Shown here one piece after another: positions 7,887-14,830 of a DNA stretch of 52,605 bases (the stretch's first letter is position 1; each line of letters opens with the position of its first letter). Below the pieces are notes generated by a model. It was not told where the DNA came from, ran no database searches, and was given only the letters and a program-made list of their open reading frames with translations. The position numbers were made by a program, and so were the translations under genes. Source of the DNA: Azohydromonas australica DSM 1124 (GTDB taxonomy: Bacteria > Pseudomonadota > Gammaproteobacteria > Burkholderiales > Burkholderiaceae_C); NCBI RefSeq assembly GCF_000430725.1, contig NZ_KE387203.1, forward strand, positions 546,366 to 598,970, in the 5' to 3' direction.

Positions 7887-9125
7887 TCAGCCCTCGGTCT
7901 TGAGAAACAGGTCCCGGTCGGGTGCGAAGGCCGCGTACAGCGGCAGCAGCGCACCGCCGACGGCGCGGGCCTCCGCACCGATGGTGCCCGCCAGCAGCTG
8001 CGGCGCCGCCACGCCTTCCCAGTCGTACAGCGCCTGGGCACGCTGCACCGCTTCCAGCAGCGCCTGCAGCAATTCACGGTCGAAGGCGCCGTCGATGATC
8101 ACGCCCTCCAGGTCCAGCAGGCAGGCCGCGGCGTTCATGGCCATGGCGATGGCCCGCCCGGCCTGCGCCAGCCAGGCCTCGGTGTGCGGCTTCCAGGGCG
8201 GCTGCAGCGCCTGCGCCAGCGCCGCGGCATCGGTGGGCAGGCCGGCGTCGCGCCAGCGCTGCTCCAGGCCCAGCAGCGAGGCGGCACTCAGTAGCTGCGA
8301 GGGGCGGCCGCCCTCCTCGTTCGCCAGGCCCAGCGGCAGCGAGCCCACGGCGCCGGCGTTGCCGTGCAGCCCCGTGCGCAGTCGGCTGTCCAGCACCAGC
8401 CCGCCACCAATGAGCGTGTCCACGAACAGGTACAGAAAGCTGTGCACGCTGTGGCCGCGCCCGGCCACCAGCTCCGACACGCAGGCCGCGGCCGTGTCCT
8501 TGAGCGCGTGCACCGGCAGCCCCGTGCACCGCTCCACCTCGGCGCGCAGGTCCACGCCGTGCCAGCGCGCGGCCTGCGCCGGGTCGATGCCCAGCAGCGA
8601 GGCCCAGCCGCCCATGGACAGCGGCGCCGCCAGGCCCACGGCGGTGATGCGCTCGCTGCCCTCGGCGCCCAGGTGTTCCCGGATGGCCTGCAGCCGCTGC
8701 CCGATCTCGGCCAGTACCGCCTGCGGATCCGGAAAGTCGTGTTCCAGCGACCAGCGCTCGCGCACCGTGCCCACGAAGTCCACCAGCACCGTGTCGAGCC
8801 GGCGCCGGCCCACGTGCACGCCCACGGCGAAGGCGCCGTCCGGGCGCAGGCCCAGCGGCACCGAGGGCTGTCCCACCCGGCCGCGCACCGGCGTGCCCTT
8901 GAGCAGCAGCCCCTCTTCCAGCAGCCGCTTGCTGATCTGCGACACCGTCTGCGCGGTCAGCCCGGTCAGCCGCGCCAGCTCGGCGCCGGGCAGCGCGCCA
9001 TGCAGCCGGATCGCGTGCAGCACCACGCGCTCGTTGTACTGGCGCAGCCCTCCCTGGCTGGAACCGCGTGGCTTCAGGCGCGCCGACGCGGTGGCCCCCT
9101 CCTGCTGCAGTGCTTCGACGCTCAA
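7887..9125 (-). CDS. ROK-family transcriptional regulator (likely TTG start)
   Basis: A winged-helix repressor fused to a ROK sugar-kinase-like domain, 412 residues. The HTH is near residues 40-75 (LHGALPGAELARLTGLTAQTVSQISKRL). The ROK signature is present in altered form (LHGNAGAVGSLPLG, where the usual GAEIG/GEIGH acid is replaced by Val), and the CxCGxxGCxE zinc motif of Mlc is not seen. It is thus probably a pure ligand sensor, not a kinase. An ATG at 9188 gives a longer frame, but TTG at 9125 has AAGGAGA ideally spaced and begins MSVEALQQEGA, so it is preferred. No sugar transport genes adjoin, so its target is unknown. Confidence 0.87.
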   Translation of the reverse strand: MSVEALQQEGATASARLKPRGSSQGGLRQYNERVVLHAIRLHGALPGAELARLTGLTAQTVSQISKRLLEEGLLLKGTPVRGRVGQPSVPLGLRPDGAFAVGVHVGRRRLDTVLVDFVGTVRERWSLEHDFPDPQAVLAEIGQRLQAIREHLGAEGSERITAVGLAAPLSMGGWASLLGIDPAQAARWHGVDLRAEVERCTGLPVHALKDTAAACVSELVAGRGHSVHSFLYLFVDTLIGGGLVLDSRLRTGLHGNAGAVGSLPLGLANEEGGRPSQLLSAASLLGLEQRWRDAGLPTDAAALAQALQPPWKPHTEAWLAQAGRAIAMAMNAAACLLDLEGVIIDGAFDRELLQALLEAVQRAQALYDWEGVAAPQLLAGTIGAEARAVGGALLPLYAAFAPDRDLFLKTEG

Positions 9126-9242
9126 GCTTGTCTCCTTGCGCGCCCCGGCCCGCCGGCCGTGCCCGCCCGTGTGTTCATCACGGACCATCCTGACGCTCGC
9201 CCAATGGCCCTCGTGAACCAGTGTGGTGCAGGCAACTACTTA

Positions 9243-9259
9243 AATCAAGATGACTGATT
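9243..9259. promoter_or_regulatory. Possible operator upstream of the ROK regulator
   Basis: Inverted repeat AATCA-N7-TGATT in an AT-rich patch about 120 bp upstream of the ROK start. Such sites often serve autoregulation. The arms are only 5 bp long, so this is tentative. Confidence 0.3.
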
Positions 9260-9282
9260 ATTAGGAAAAGCACCCGGGCAAG

Positions 9283-9318
9283 AAAAAAGCTCCGGATCCG
9301 CGCAGGCGGATCCGGAGC
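9283..9318 (-). terminator. Strong rho-independent terminator of the 9424-9735 gene
   Basis: A perfect 13-bp stem, GCTCCGGATCCGC paired with GCGGATCCGGAGC, loop GCAG, followed on the minus strand by six T residues. It lies about 105 bp after the stop of the minus-strand gene and insulates it from the ROK regulator's control region. Confidence 0.9.
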
Positions 9319-9423
9319 CGTGGCTCAGCCGCTTGGCGGCTGTCGTTGAATGAGCCGCGTCACACCCCGGGCTTGCACCTGCGGGTATGACGGGCCAACT
9401 CAAACCGTCGTGAAGTCAGGAAA

Positions 9424-9735
9424 TCAGGCGTGCCCGGGCGGGTAGGTGAAGCCGAAGCCGCGCTCGAGCTCCAGCCGGGTTTCTTCCAGGAAGTCCTCCT
9501 GCACCGGGTCGGGCTCGCCGCCGCGCTGCAGGTGGATCTCATACCAGGCGGCGATGAGCACGCAGATGGTGGGCTCGGGCCCGTCCACGATCTCCTCGAT
9601 GTCCAGCCCGCTGGCTTCGCAGATCGCCTCGATCGGCTCCATGGCGAAGACCACGGCGCCGTCCTCGGCGTCCCGTGACAGCTGCAGGTCCGAGAAGTTG
9701 ATGCCCTCAGGGATGGTGGCATGCATTTCGATCAC
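9424..9735 (-). CDS. Conserved small acidic protein of unknown function
   Basis: A 103-residue protein from a GTG at 9735, preceded five bases away by GGAGGG; an internal ATG at 9726 is too far from that site. It is strongly acidic, with clusters such as EPIEAICEASGLDIEEIVDGPE and EPDPVQEDFLEE. It has one hydrophobic segment (ICVLIAAWYEIHL) and no signal peptide. I do not recognise a named domain. A strong terminator closes the transcript downstream. It is divergent from the HD-GYP response regulator across 358 bp. Confidence 0.75.
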   Translation of the reverse strand: MIEMHATIPEGINFSDLQLSRDAEDGAVVFAMEPIEAICEASGLDIEEIVDGPEPTICVLIAAWYEIHLQRGGEPDPVQEDFLEETRLELERGFGFTYPPGHA

Positions 9736-10093
9736 GATTTCCCTCCGTGAATGCCGCATTCGGCACGCGCTCGTTGACGAGGGACTGGCCCTGCGGCGTG
9801 CCGTCCCCAACCACCGCGGTCTGGAAGGAACGGCCCCGTTGCTGCCAGGCCTCAGACTCAAGCTAGCACGATCCGCACCATGGTGCACGCCCGCCGCTAG
9901 ATCGGCCCACGATCGCGCCGGCCACACCCGCCCTGTCCCGCCCAGGCACGGTGCCGCGGCGCGCGATCTGGCCACAGTGTCCTGGCATGACGCGCTGTTG
10001 CAATGCTGCGGCCTCAACACGCCCCTGCCGGTGGTCGATACCAGGGGCAACCCGCCACTCATAGCGGCACGGTATCCATCAAGACTCACGACC
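9736..10093. other. Divergent intergenic region, no gene seen
   Basis: It separates the small minus-strand gene from the HD-GYP gene and must hold both promoters. A perfect 12-bp palindrome GCACCATGGTGC lies at 9875-9886. I could not define a convincing -35/-10 pair. Confidence 0.5.
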
Positions 10094-11095
10094 ATGACCA
10101 CCCCGCCCGTTCTCATTGTGGAAAGCCATCCCGACGATCTCGCCAACATGGCGCAGGTGCTGGCCGCCGGCCACCGGCTGTCCTTTGCCTGGACCGGCCG
10201 GGACGCCCTGGCCTCCGTGCGCAGGCAACGACCGGCACTCATCCTGCTGGACACCGAGCTGCCGGACCTGGACGGCCCCACCCTGTGCCGGGCCCTGAAA
10301 GGAGATCCGGACACCGCGGCGATCCCGCTGGTACTGATCGCAAGCCGCGCGCACGCCAGCCGCAAGGCCGCCGCGTCCCTGGGTGCCGACGGCTGCTTGA
10401 TCAAGCCCGTGAGCGCACAGGAGTTGCTGGACTGCGTGAAGAGCCAGCTCGTTCCGCAGGCACAGACGGCCCTGGACGCCGACTACCGCGACGCGCTGGA
10501 CCTGCTGTGCAACGCCGGCAGCGACCGCCCGGACCGGGCCGGCAAGCACCCCCTGCGCGTGGCTGCCTATGCCGCGGCACTGGCGGAAAGCGCGGGCTGG
10601 AGCGCCGAGCAGGTGAACCTGATCAACGTGGCTGCCGCGCTGCACGACATCGGTGAGCTCGGCGTGCCCGAGGCCATCCTGCTCAAGCCGCTGAAGCTCG
10701 ACGACGGCGAGTGGGAACTCATGAAGACCCATTGCCAGATCGGCCACGACATGCTCGCCAGGCAGCATTCCCCGGTGTTCCAGCTGGCGGCGACGATCGC
10801 GCTGCACCACCACGAGAAGTGGGACGGCAGCGGCTACCCGGCGGGCCTGGCCGGGCGGGACATTCCAGAAGCAGCACGCATCGCGGCGGTGGCCGACATG
10901 TTCAACGCGCTGACGACGACGCGCCCCTACCGCAAGGCCTGGCCCGTGGACATCGCGATGGCCACCCTGCGCGGCGCGTCCGGCAGCCAGCTGGAGCCGC
11001 GCCTGGTGCGGCTCTTCGAGTCCATCCTGCCGACCATTCTGGAGATCAGGACCGGGCTGGAAGCTGCCCAGTGCGCGCAGCCCGCGGCGGCCTGA
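10094..11095 (+). CDS. Response regulator with HD-GYP output (c-di-GMP phosphodiesterase)
   Basis: A 333-residue two-domain protein. The receiver domain spans residues 5-120, with acidic pocket residues near Glu10/Asp14-15, phospho-acceptor Asp53 (LILLDTELPDLDG) and Lys104 (LIKP). The HD-GYP domain spans about 140-320 and has intact motifs: HDIGELGVPE at 184-193 and HHHEKWDGSGYP at 238-249, then ADMFNALTTTRPYRKAW. It should hydrolyse c-di-GMP when phosphorylated. No histidine kinase is adjacent. The ATG at 10094 begins the receiver fold directly; the open frame extends far upstream without homology. Confidence 0.93.
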   Translation: MTTPPVLIVESHPDDLANMAQVLAAGHRLSFAWTGRDALASVRRQRPALILLDTELPDLDGPTLCRALKGDPDTAAIPLVLIASRAHASRKAAASLGADGCLIKPVSAQELLDCVKSQLVPQAQTALDADYRDALDLLCNAGSDRPDRAGKHPLRVAAYAAALAESAGWSAEQVNLINVAAALHDIGELGVPEAILLKPLKLDDGEWELMKTHCQIGHDMLARQHSPVFQLAATIALHHHEKWDGSGYPAGLAGRDIPEAARIAAVADMFNALTTTRPYRKAWPVDIAMATLRGASGSQLEPRLVRLFESILPTILEIRTGLEAAQCAQPAAA

Positions 11096-11201
11096 TCCGG
11101 ATGCCGGCAGTCGAATGACTTCGCTGCACCCGCACAGCCCGTAGCCGCACAGGCGTGGAGCGGGTGTCCAGCAGCGCCAGGCAGCATCCCGGGGCGCGTG
11201 G

Positions 11202-11221
11202 ATGCCCGCCTGGGCGGGCAT
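11202..11221. repeat. Dispersed extragenic palindrome (REP-like)
   Basis: ATGCCCGCC-TG-GGCGGGCAT, a perfect 9-bp-arm palindrome flanked by GTGG and GACGAA. It resembles the short intergenic repeats found in many copies in beta-proteobacterial genomes (read on the minus strand as MPAQAGIHAPRD). Only one copy is in this window, so dispersal is from general knowledge. Confidence 0.6.
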
Positions 11222-11255
11222 GACGAAGGTCTTCCAGCCGCAGCGCGGACCGGGC

Positions 11256-11576
11256 TCAGCGCGCCAGCACGAGATCCGACAGCGACAGCGCCGTCACACG
11301 CGCCAGCGCCAGGCTGAACGCCGCATCGGTGTTGCCGTAGAGCGCACCGTCGGCAAAGCACAGCTGCCTTGGTGCCGTGATCGCCGCTGCCGCGTCGATC
11401 AGCGCCGTCAGGTCGATGCGGTCCTCGCCGCGCACGAAGTCGCCGACCTGGCTGTGCGTGGCGGCACCCAGCCCCGTGTCGGTGGCCGCCTGCACCCTCC
11501 TCACCGTTGCCGGTGCGACCATTTCCGCGCCTTGCGCCGCCGCGTGCCGGCATGAGCAGGTCCGCACGGCCGCCAT
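11256..11576 (-). pseudogene. C-terminal remnant of a serralysin/RTX-type secreted protein
   Basis: The 106-residue frame reads, in its C-terminal half, VGDFVRGEDRIDLTALIDA then SLALARVTALSLSDLVL. This is the pattern of the peptidase M10/serralysin C-terminal domain and type I secretion tail. No RTX nonapeptides, protease domain or plausible start lie upstream, since another gene occupies 11636 onward on the other strand. I read it as the surviving 3' end of a larger secreted protein. A short independent orphan is possible but less likely. Confidence 0.6.
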
Positions 11577-11635
11577 CGCGCCCGGCGCAGGGAACCTCGC
11601 CGGGCCTGGGACAATCCCACTCTGGAGGAGATGCG

Positions 11636-11818
11636 ATGAGAGCTTTGGGTTTCGTGCTGCTGCTGTTGCTGTGGGTGGTGCTGGTCTACGCGGGTTACGT
11701 GCTGTTCGGCTGGTGGATGGTCGCCTTCGCCACGCTGGGCGTGCTGTGGACGTACTTCAAGTTCAAGGCTCGCCAGGAGGCGGCGCGCAAGGCCTCGCAG
11801 CCTGGCGGCGGGGCTTGA
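11636..11818 (+). CDS. Small membrane protein, 60 aa
   Basis: The start at 11636 is set by GGAGGAG six bases upstream. Two hydrophobic segments (about residues 4-24 and 27-43) are followed by a basic tail (KFKARQEAARKASQ). No domain is recognised. The stop is 11 bp before the PACE pump start, so the two are probably co-transcribed and the peptide may be an accessory to the pump. Confidence 0.75.
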   Translation: MRALGFVLLLLLWVVLVYAGYVLFGWWMVAFATLGVLWTYFKFKARQEAARKASQPGGGA

Positions 11819-11828
11819 GCGGCCCGGC

Positions 11829-12254
11829 ATGCAGGGCATCAAGCGCCGCGTCGTCTACGTGACGCTGTACGAGGCGATCGCCATCGTGCTGGCCAGTGCC
11901 GGCTTCCTGCTGATGTCGGACGCCGACCTGCCGCACGCCGGCGCGCTCTCCGTGATCAGCTCGGCCGTTGCCGTGCTGTGGAACGTGGCGTTCAACCATG
12001 CCTTCGAGCGGTGGGAGTCTCGCCAGGCGGTGCGCGGACGCAGCCTGCGCCGGCGCCTGGCACACGCGGTGGGCTTCGAAGGCGGGCTGGCCGCGATGCT
12101 GGTGCCGGTGATGGCCTGGTGGCTGGACGTGGGCCTGTGGCACGCCGTGGCGATGGACCTGGGGCTGGTGCTTTTCTTTCTCGCCTACACCTTCGTATTC
12201 AACTGGGTGTTCGACCGCGTGTTCGGGCTGCCGCGCTCGGCGCTGCCGGTTTGA
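11829..12254 (+). CDS. PACE-family (AceI-like) efflux transporter
   Basis: A 141-residue four-helix inner-membrane protein with two bacterial transmembrane-pair domains. It starts MQGIKRRVVYVTLYEAIAIV, placing Glu15 where AceI has its essential proton-coupling Glu15. It has FNHAFERWE after helix 2 and a second module beginning RLAHAVGFEGG. Family members export chlorhexidine and other biocides or natural diamines in exchange for protons. It sits 11 bp after a 60-residue membrane protein gene. Confidence 0.88.
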   Translation: MQGIKRRVVYVTLYEAIAIVLASAGFLLMSDADLPHAGALSVISSAVAVLWNVAFNHAFERWESRQAVRGRSLRRRLAHAVGFEGGLAAMLVPVMAWWLDVGLWHAVAMDLGLVLFFLAYTFVFNWVFDRVFGLPRSALPV

Positions 12255-12317
12255 CCATCCTGGACCGCGGACACCCGCCGCCCCGCCGTGGGCCTGAATG
12301 CAATACCAACAACGTGC

Positions 12318-13361
12318 ATGACGAATAAATCGGACTGGCCGGCGGCGCCCGGCACCCTGGCGCACCGCATGGTGCAGGGCGCGAGCTTCGTGCTGGTGGG
12401 CGTGCTGTGCCTGCTGTCACTGTCCGCGGGCCTGCTGCCGGGGCTGCTGGCGGTGTGCGTGAGCTTCCTGCTCACCCGCGCGCTCACGCGTGTCCCGCTG
12501 GCGGCGCGGCACGCTGGCAGCAGCGGGCTGCCGCCGTGGCTGGCGGCGACGCTGGTCATCGTGGCGCCGCTGGCGGGCCTGGTGGCGCTGATGCTCAACG
12601 CCAAGGGCTACTCGCTGCTGGCGGTGCAGCAGTACCAGGAGCTGCTCAACCACCTGGCCAACACCATCCTGGAGATGCGCGAGCGGCTGCCGCCGGAGAT
12701 CGTGCGCCACCTGCCCGAGGGCGTGGCCGGCGTGCAGGAACTGGTGGCGACGCACCTGCGCGCGCAGGCCAGCCATCTGGCCACGGTGGGACGCACCTGG
12801 CTGCACGGCCTGCTGCTGGCCTACGTGGGGCTGATCGTGGGCGCGTTGCTGGCCACGCGCCGGCCGCCGGCGCAGCGTCGGCCGCTGTCGGCGGCGATCG
12901 CCACGCGCGCGGCGCACTTCATCGACGCCTTTCGCCAGATCGTGGCGGCGCAGTTCTGGATCGCCACCTTCAACGCCGTGCTCACGGCGCTGTTCGTGCT
13001 TGCGCTGCTGCCGGCCTTCGGCGTCGCCATGCCCTACGACTACGCCCTGGTGGGCATGACCTTCGTCTTCGGCCTGGTGCCTATCGTCGGCAACCTGGTG
13101 GTCAACGTGGTGATGACGCTGGTGGGCGTGTCGGTGTCGGTGTTCGTGGGCGTGGGCTGCCTGGCTTTCCTCATCGGCATCCACAAGGCGGAGTACTTCA
13201 TCAACGCCCGCGTGGTGGGCGCGCGCACCAGCACCGGCGTGTGGGAGCTGCTGGCGGTGATGTTCGCCGCCGAGACGCTGTTCGGCGTCCCGGGGCTCGT
13301 GGCCGCGCCGCTGTACTACGCCTACGCCAAAAAGGAGCTGGCGGCGGCGGGGCTGGTGTGA
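12318..13361 (+). CDS. AI-2E-type (PerM/TqsA-like) permease
   Basis: A 347-residue polytopic membrane protein. Paired N-terminal helices (LVGVLCLLSLSAGLLPGLLAVCV) precede a soluble-looking central stretch (about 95-160, EMRERLPPEIVRHLP), then four to five C-terminal helices including GMTFVFGLVPIVGNLVVNVVM, which carries the family's PxxGN-type motif. Members are called autoinducer-2 exporters, but many move ions or other solutes, so the substrate is unknown. The ATG at 12318 is chosen; a GTG at 12288 is in frame. Neither has a strong ribosome binding site. It lies 63 bp after the PACE gene. Confidence 0.83.
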   Translation: MTNKSDWPAAPGTLAHRMVQGASFVLVGVLCLLSLSAGLLPGLLAVCVSFLLTRALTRVPLAARHAGSSGLPPWLAATLVIVAPLAGLVALMLNAKGYSLLAVQQYQELLNHLANTILEMRERLPPEIVRHLPEGVAGVQELVATHLRAQASHLATVGRTWLHGLLLAYVGLIVGALLATRRPPAQRRPLSAAIATRAAHFIDAFRQIVAAQFWIATFNAVLTALFVLALLPAFGVAMPYDYALVGMTFVFGLVPIVGNLVVNVVMTLVGVSVSVFVGVGCLAFLIGIHKAEYFINARVVGARTSTGVWELLAVMFAAETLFGVPGLVAAPLYYAYAKKELAAAGLV

Positions 13362-13607
13362 GACCGACAGGGCGCCCGGCCGTCACCACACCGACTAATT
13401 CGTGCGAGTCTTCTCAAGCACCGCGAACATTTCCTTAGAAGGCGCCTCGCCCGCTTCCTGCGTGGTTGGAGGCCAGGGCCACGGCGCACGAGGCACGGCA
13501 GCCGTCAGAGCCGGGCAAGCCCAGTGCAGTGCGAACCGCGGGAAATCCAGGAAGACGGAAATCAGGCGACAGCGCCGTCACGGCGGCGCGCCCGTGATGT
13601 CATTGTG

Positions 13608-13838
13608 TCAGGCTGGCACAGCGGCACGCTCCATACCGACGGCATGCACCAGCGGGCGCCTGAATTCCTTGCCGATGACGGCGCGCGCATACAGATAGCG
13701 GCGCAAGGCCTGCTCACCCAGGCCGTCCATGTCCACCAGCCCACGTGCGTCGCACGGGAAGGCGCAGGCACGCAGCGGATCGACCAGGGATTCGAAGCGC
13801 AGTTCGTAGCCGGGCTGTTCCAGTTCCAGAGTGCTCAT
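13608..13838 (-). CDS. Conserved mini-protein, paralogue A (76 aa)
   Basis: The ATG at 13838 is preceded by AAAGGAGA eight bases away. The core GYELRFESLVDP, ACAFPCDARGLVDMDGLG and ALRRYLYARAVIGKE is shared, nearly residue for residue, with the 70-residue protein at 14286-14498. It contains a Cys-Ala-Phe-Pro-Cys pair and no signal peptide or membrane segment. I recognise it as a recurrent hypothetical type in Comamonadaceae without known function. Confidence 0.8.
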   Translation of the reverse strand: MSTLELEQPGYELRFESLVDPLRACAFPCDARGLVDMDGLGEQALRRYLYARAVIGKEFRRPLVHAVGMERAAVPA

Positions 13839-14285
13839 GCAACACGTCTCCTTTGCACGCCGCCTTTACTGCATCGACCGTGCCAACGCTGCAAAGGCCG
13901 AAAATCCAAGGGTTAACACCAAGAAGGGCATGGGGCCGCAGTGTCAGTGCGCTGCCTTGCTGCCGACTGACGCGAAAAGGTTTTCACGTTTTAACAACAA
14001 GGGCGTGTGCAAGTGGCACGTTCTGGTTTGCGGACATGTTTCAGGCTGGCATGGGCATGCCGCTTATTGAGATTGCCCAGACTTACAAGCGGTTTGGCGT
14101 CGGCAATATCCAACGCCTCTTGCACCACCGTGCCAACGATTTCACACCCAGCGCGCCTGATTGCGCGCAATCTCTTGAGCCAAGCCGAACGCGCGGCTAA
14201 GCAAGCGCCATCAATCTCGTGTCCGTAGGGGTGCCGGCCGCCACCGGAACGCCCATCCCACCGCCCGCGCCCGCTGCTGGCGGGC
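13839..14285. other. Intergenic stretch between the mini-protein paralogues, AT-richer
   Basis: 447 bp with visibly lower GC than its surroundings. It must hold the promoter of paralogue A. Small open frames on both strands show no recognisable domain, so I assign no gene. The composition suggests acquired or decayed DNA. Confidence 0.4.
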
Positions 14286-14498
14286 TCAACGCCGTGCGCG
14301 GCTCCTGACCGCCGGCAGGCGGTACACCCGCCCGATCACGGCCCGAGCGTACAGGTAGCGGTGCAGCGCCGCGTCCCCCAGGCGGTCCATGTCCACCTGC
14401 CCGTGCGCGTCGCAAGGGAAGGCGCAGGCCTGGCACGGGTCGGCCAGGGATTCGAAATGCAGCTCGTAGCCGGTGGAATCGATATCCGGTTGATTCAT
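14286..14498 (-). CDS. Conserved mini-protein, paralogue B (70 aa)
   Basis: The ATG at 14498 has GGAG eight bases upstream; a longer frame to 14708 is spurious. The core GYELHFESLADP, ACAFPCDAHGQVDMDRLG and ALHRYLYARAVIGR matches paralogue A, including both cysteines, while N- and C-termini differ. The two genes lie in the same orientation 450 bp apart, as in a local duplication. Function unknown. Confidence 0.8.
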   Translation of the reverse strand: MNQPDIDSTGYELHFESLADPCQACAFPCDAHGQVDMDRLGDAALHRYLYARAVIGRVYRLPAVRSRARR

Positions 14499-14830
14499 GG
14501 CGTCAACTCCGTCATGCCCGGCGCTCCCGACTGCCGCACCGGTGCTTGTATTGCTTCTGCCCTGACCATAGCAGCGGGCGTGCCGCCTCCACCCGGGCTT
14601 ATGCCGGATCCCCCAGAAAATGGGAAAGCCCCACGGCAGCGGGGCTGATGAGGAGTTTGATTCAAGGCTGCCCAAACTCCAGGGGCAGGAGGCCATTGAA
14701 TTCGGCACAAATACGATCGTGAATATGAAGCAGGCGCCGTGCCTGCTCCTTCACGGCGTGATGCAGGGTGCCGCTCCGCTGCCGGGCTGCCCCTGTCGGG
14801 CCGCAAGGCCACTGGCCGCTTGCGCCCCGT
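14499..14830. other. Intergenic region with a possible tiny ORF and hairpins
   Basis: After the FUSC stop the minus strand carries an open frame ending at 14662, reading EQARRLLHIHDRICAEF then NGLLPLEFGQP. It could start at a GTG near 14750, giving about 30 residues, with no clear ribosome binding site. Downstream is an AGCCCC/GGGGCT hairpin with a T-rich trail (about 14617-14650), a weak terminator on the minus strand. A second hairpin (AGCAGGC/GCCTGCT) lies near 14728-14750. It may be a small gene, a gene remnant or an RNA. Confidence 0.3.

Noticed and set aside
9985..10010. Sigma-54-like TGGCATG...TTGCA upstream of the HD-GYP gene
   Set aside because: The GG to GC spacing is 14, not the required 10.
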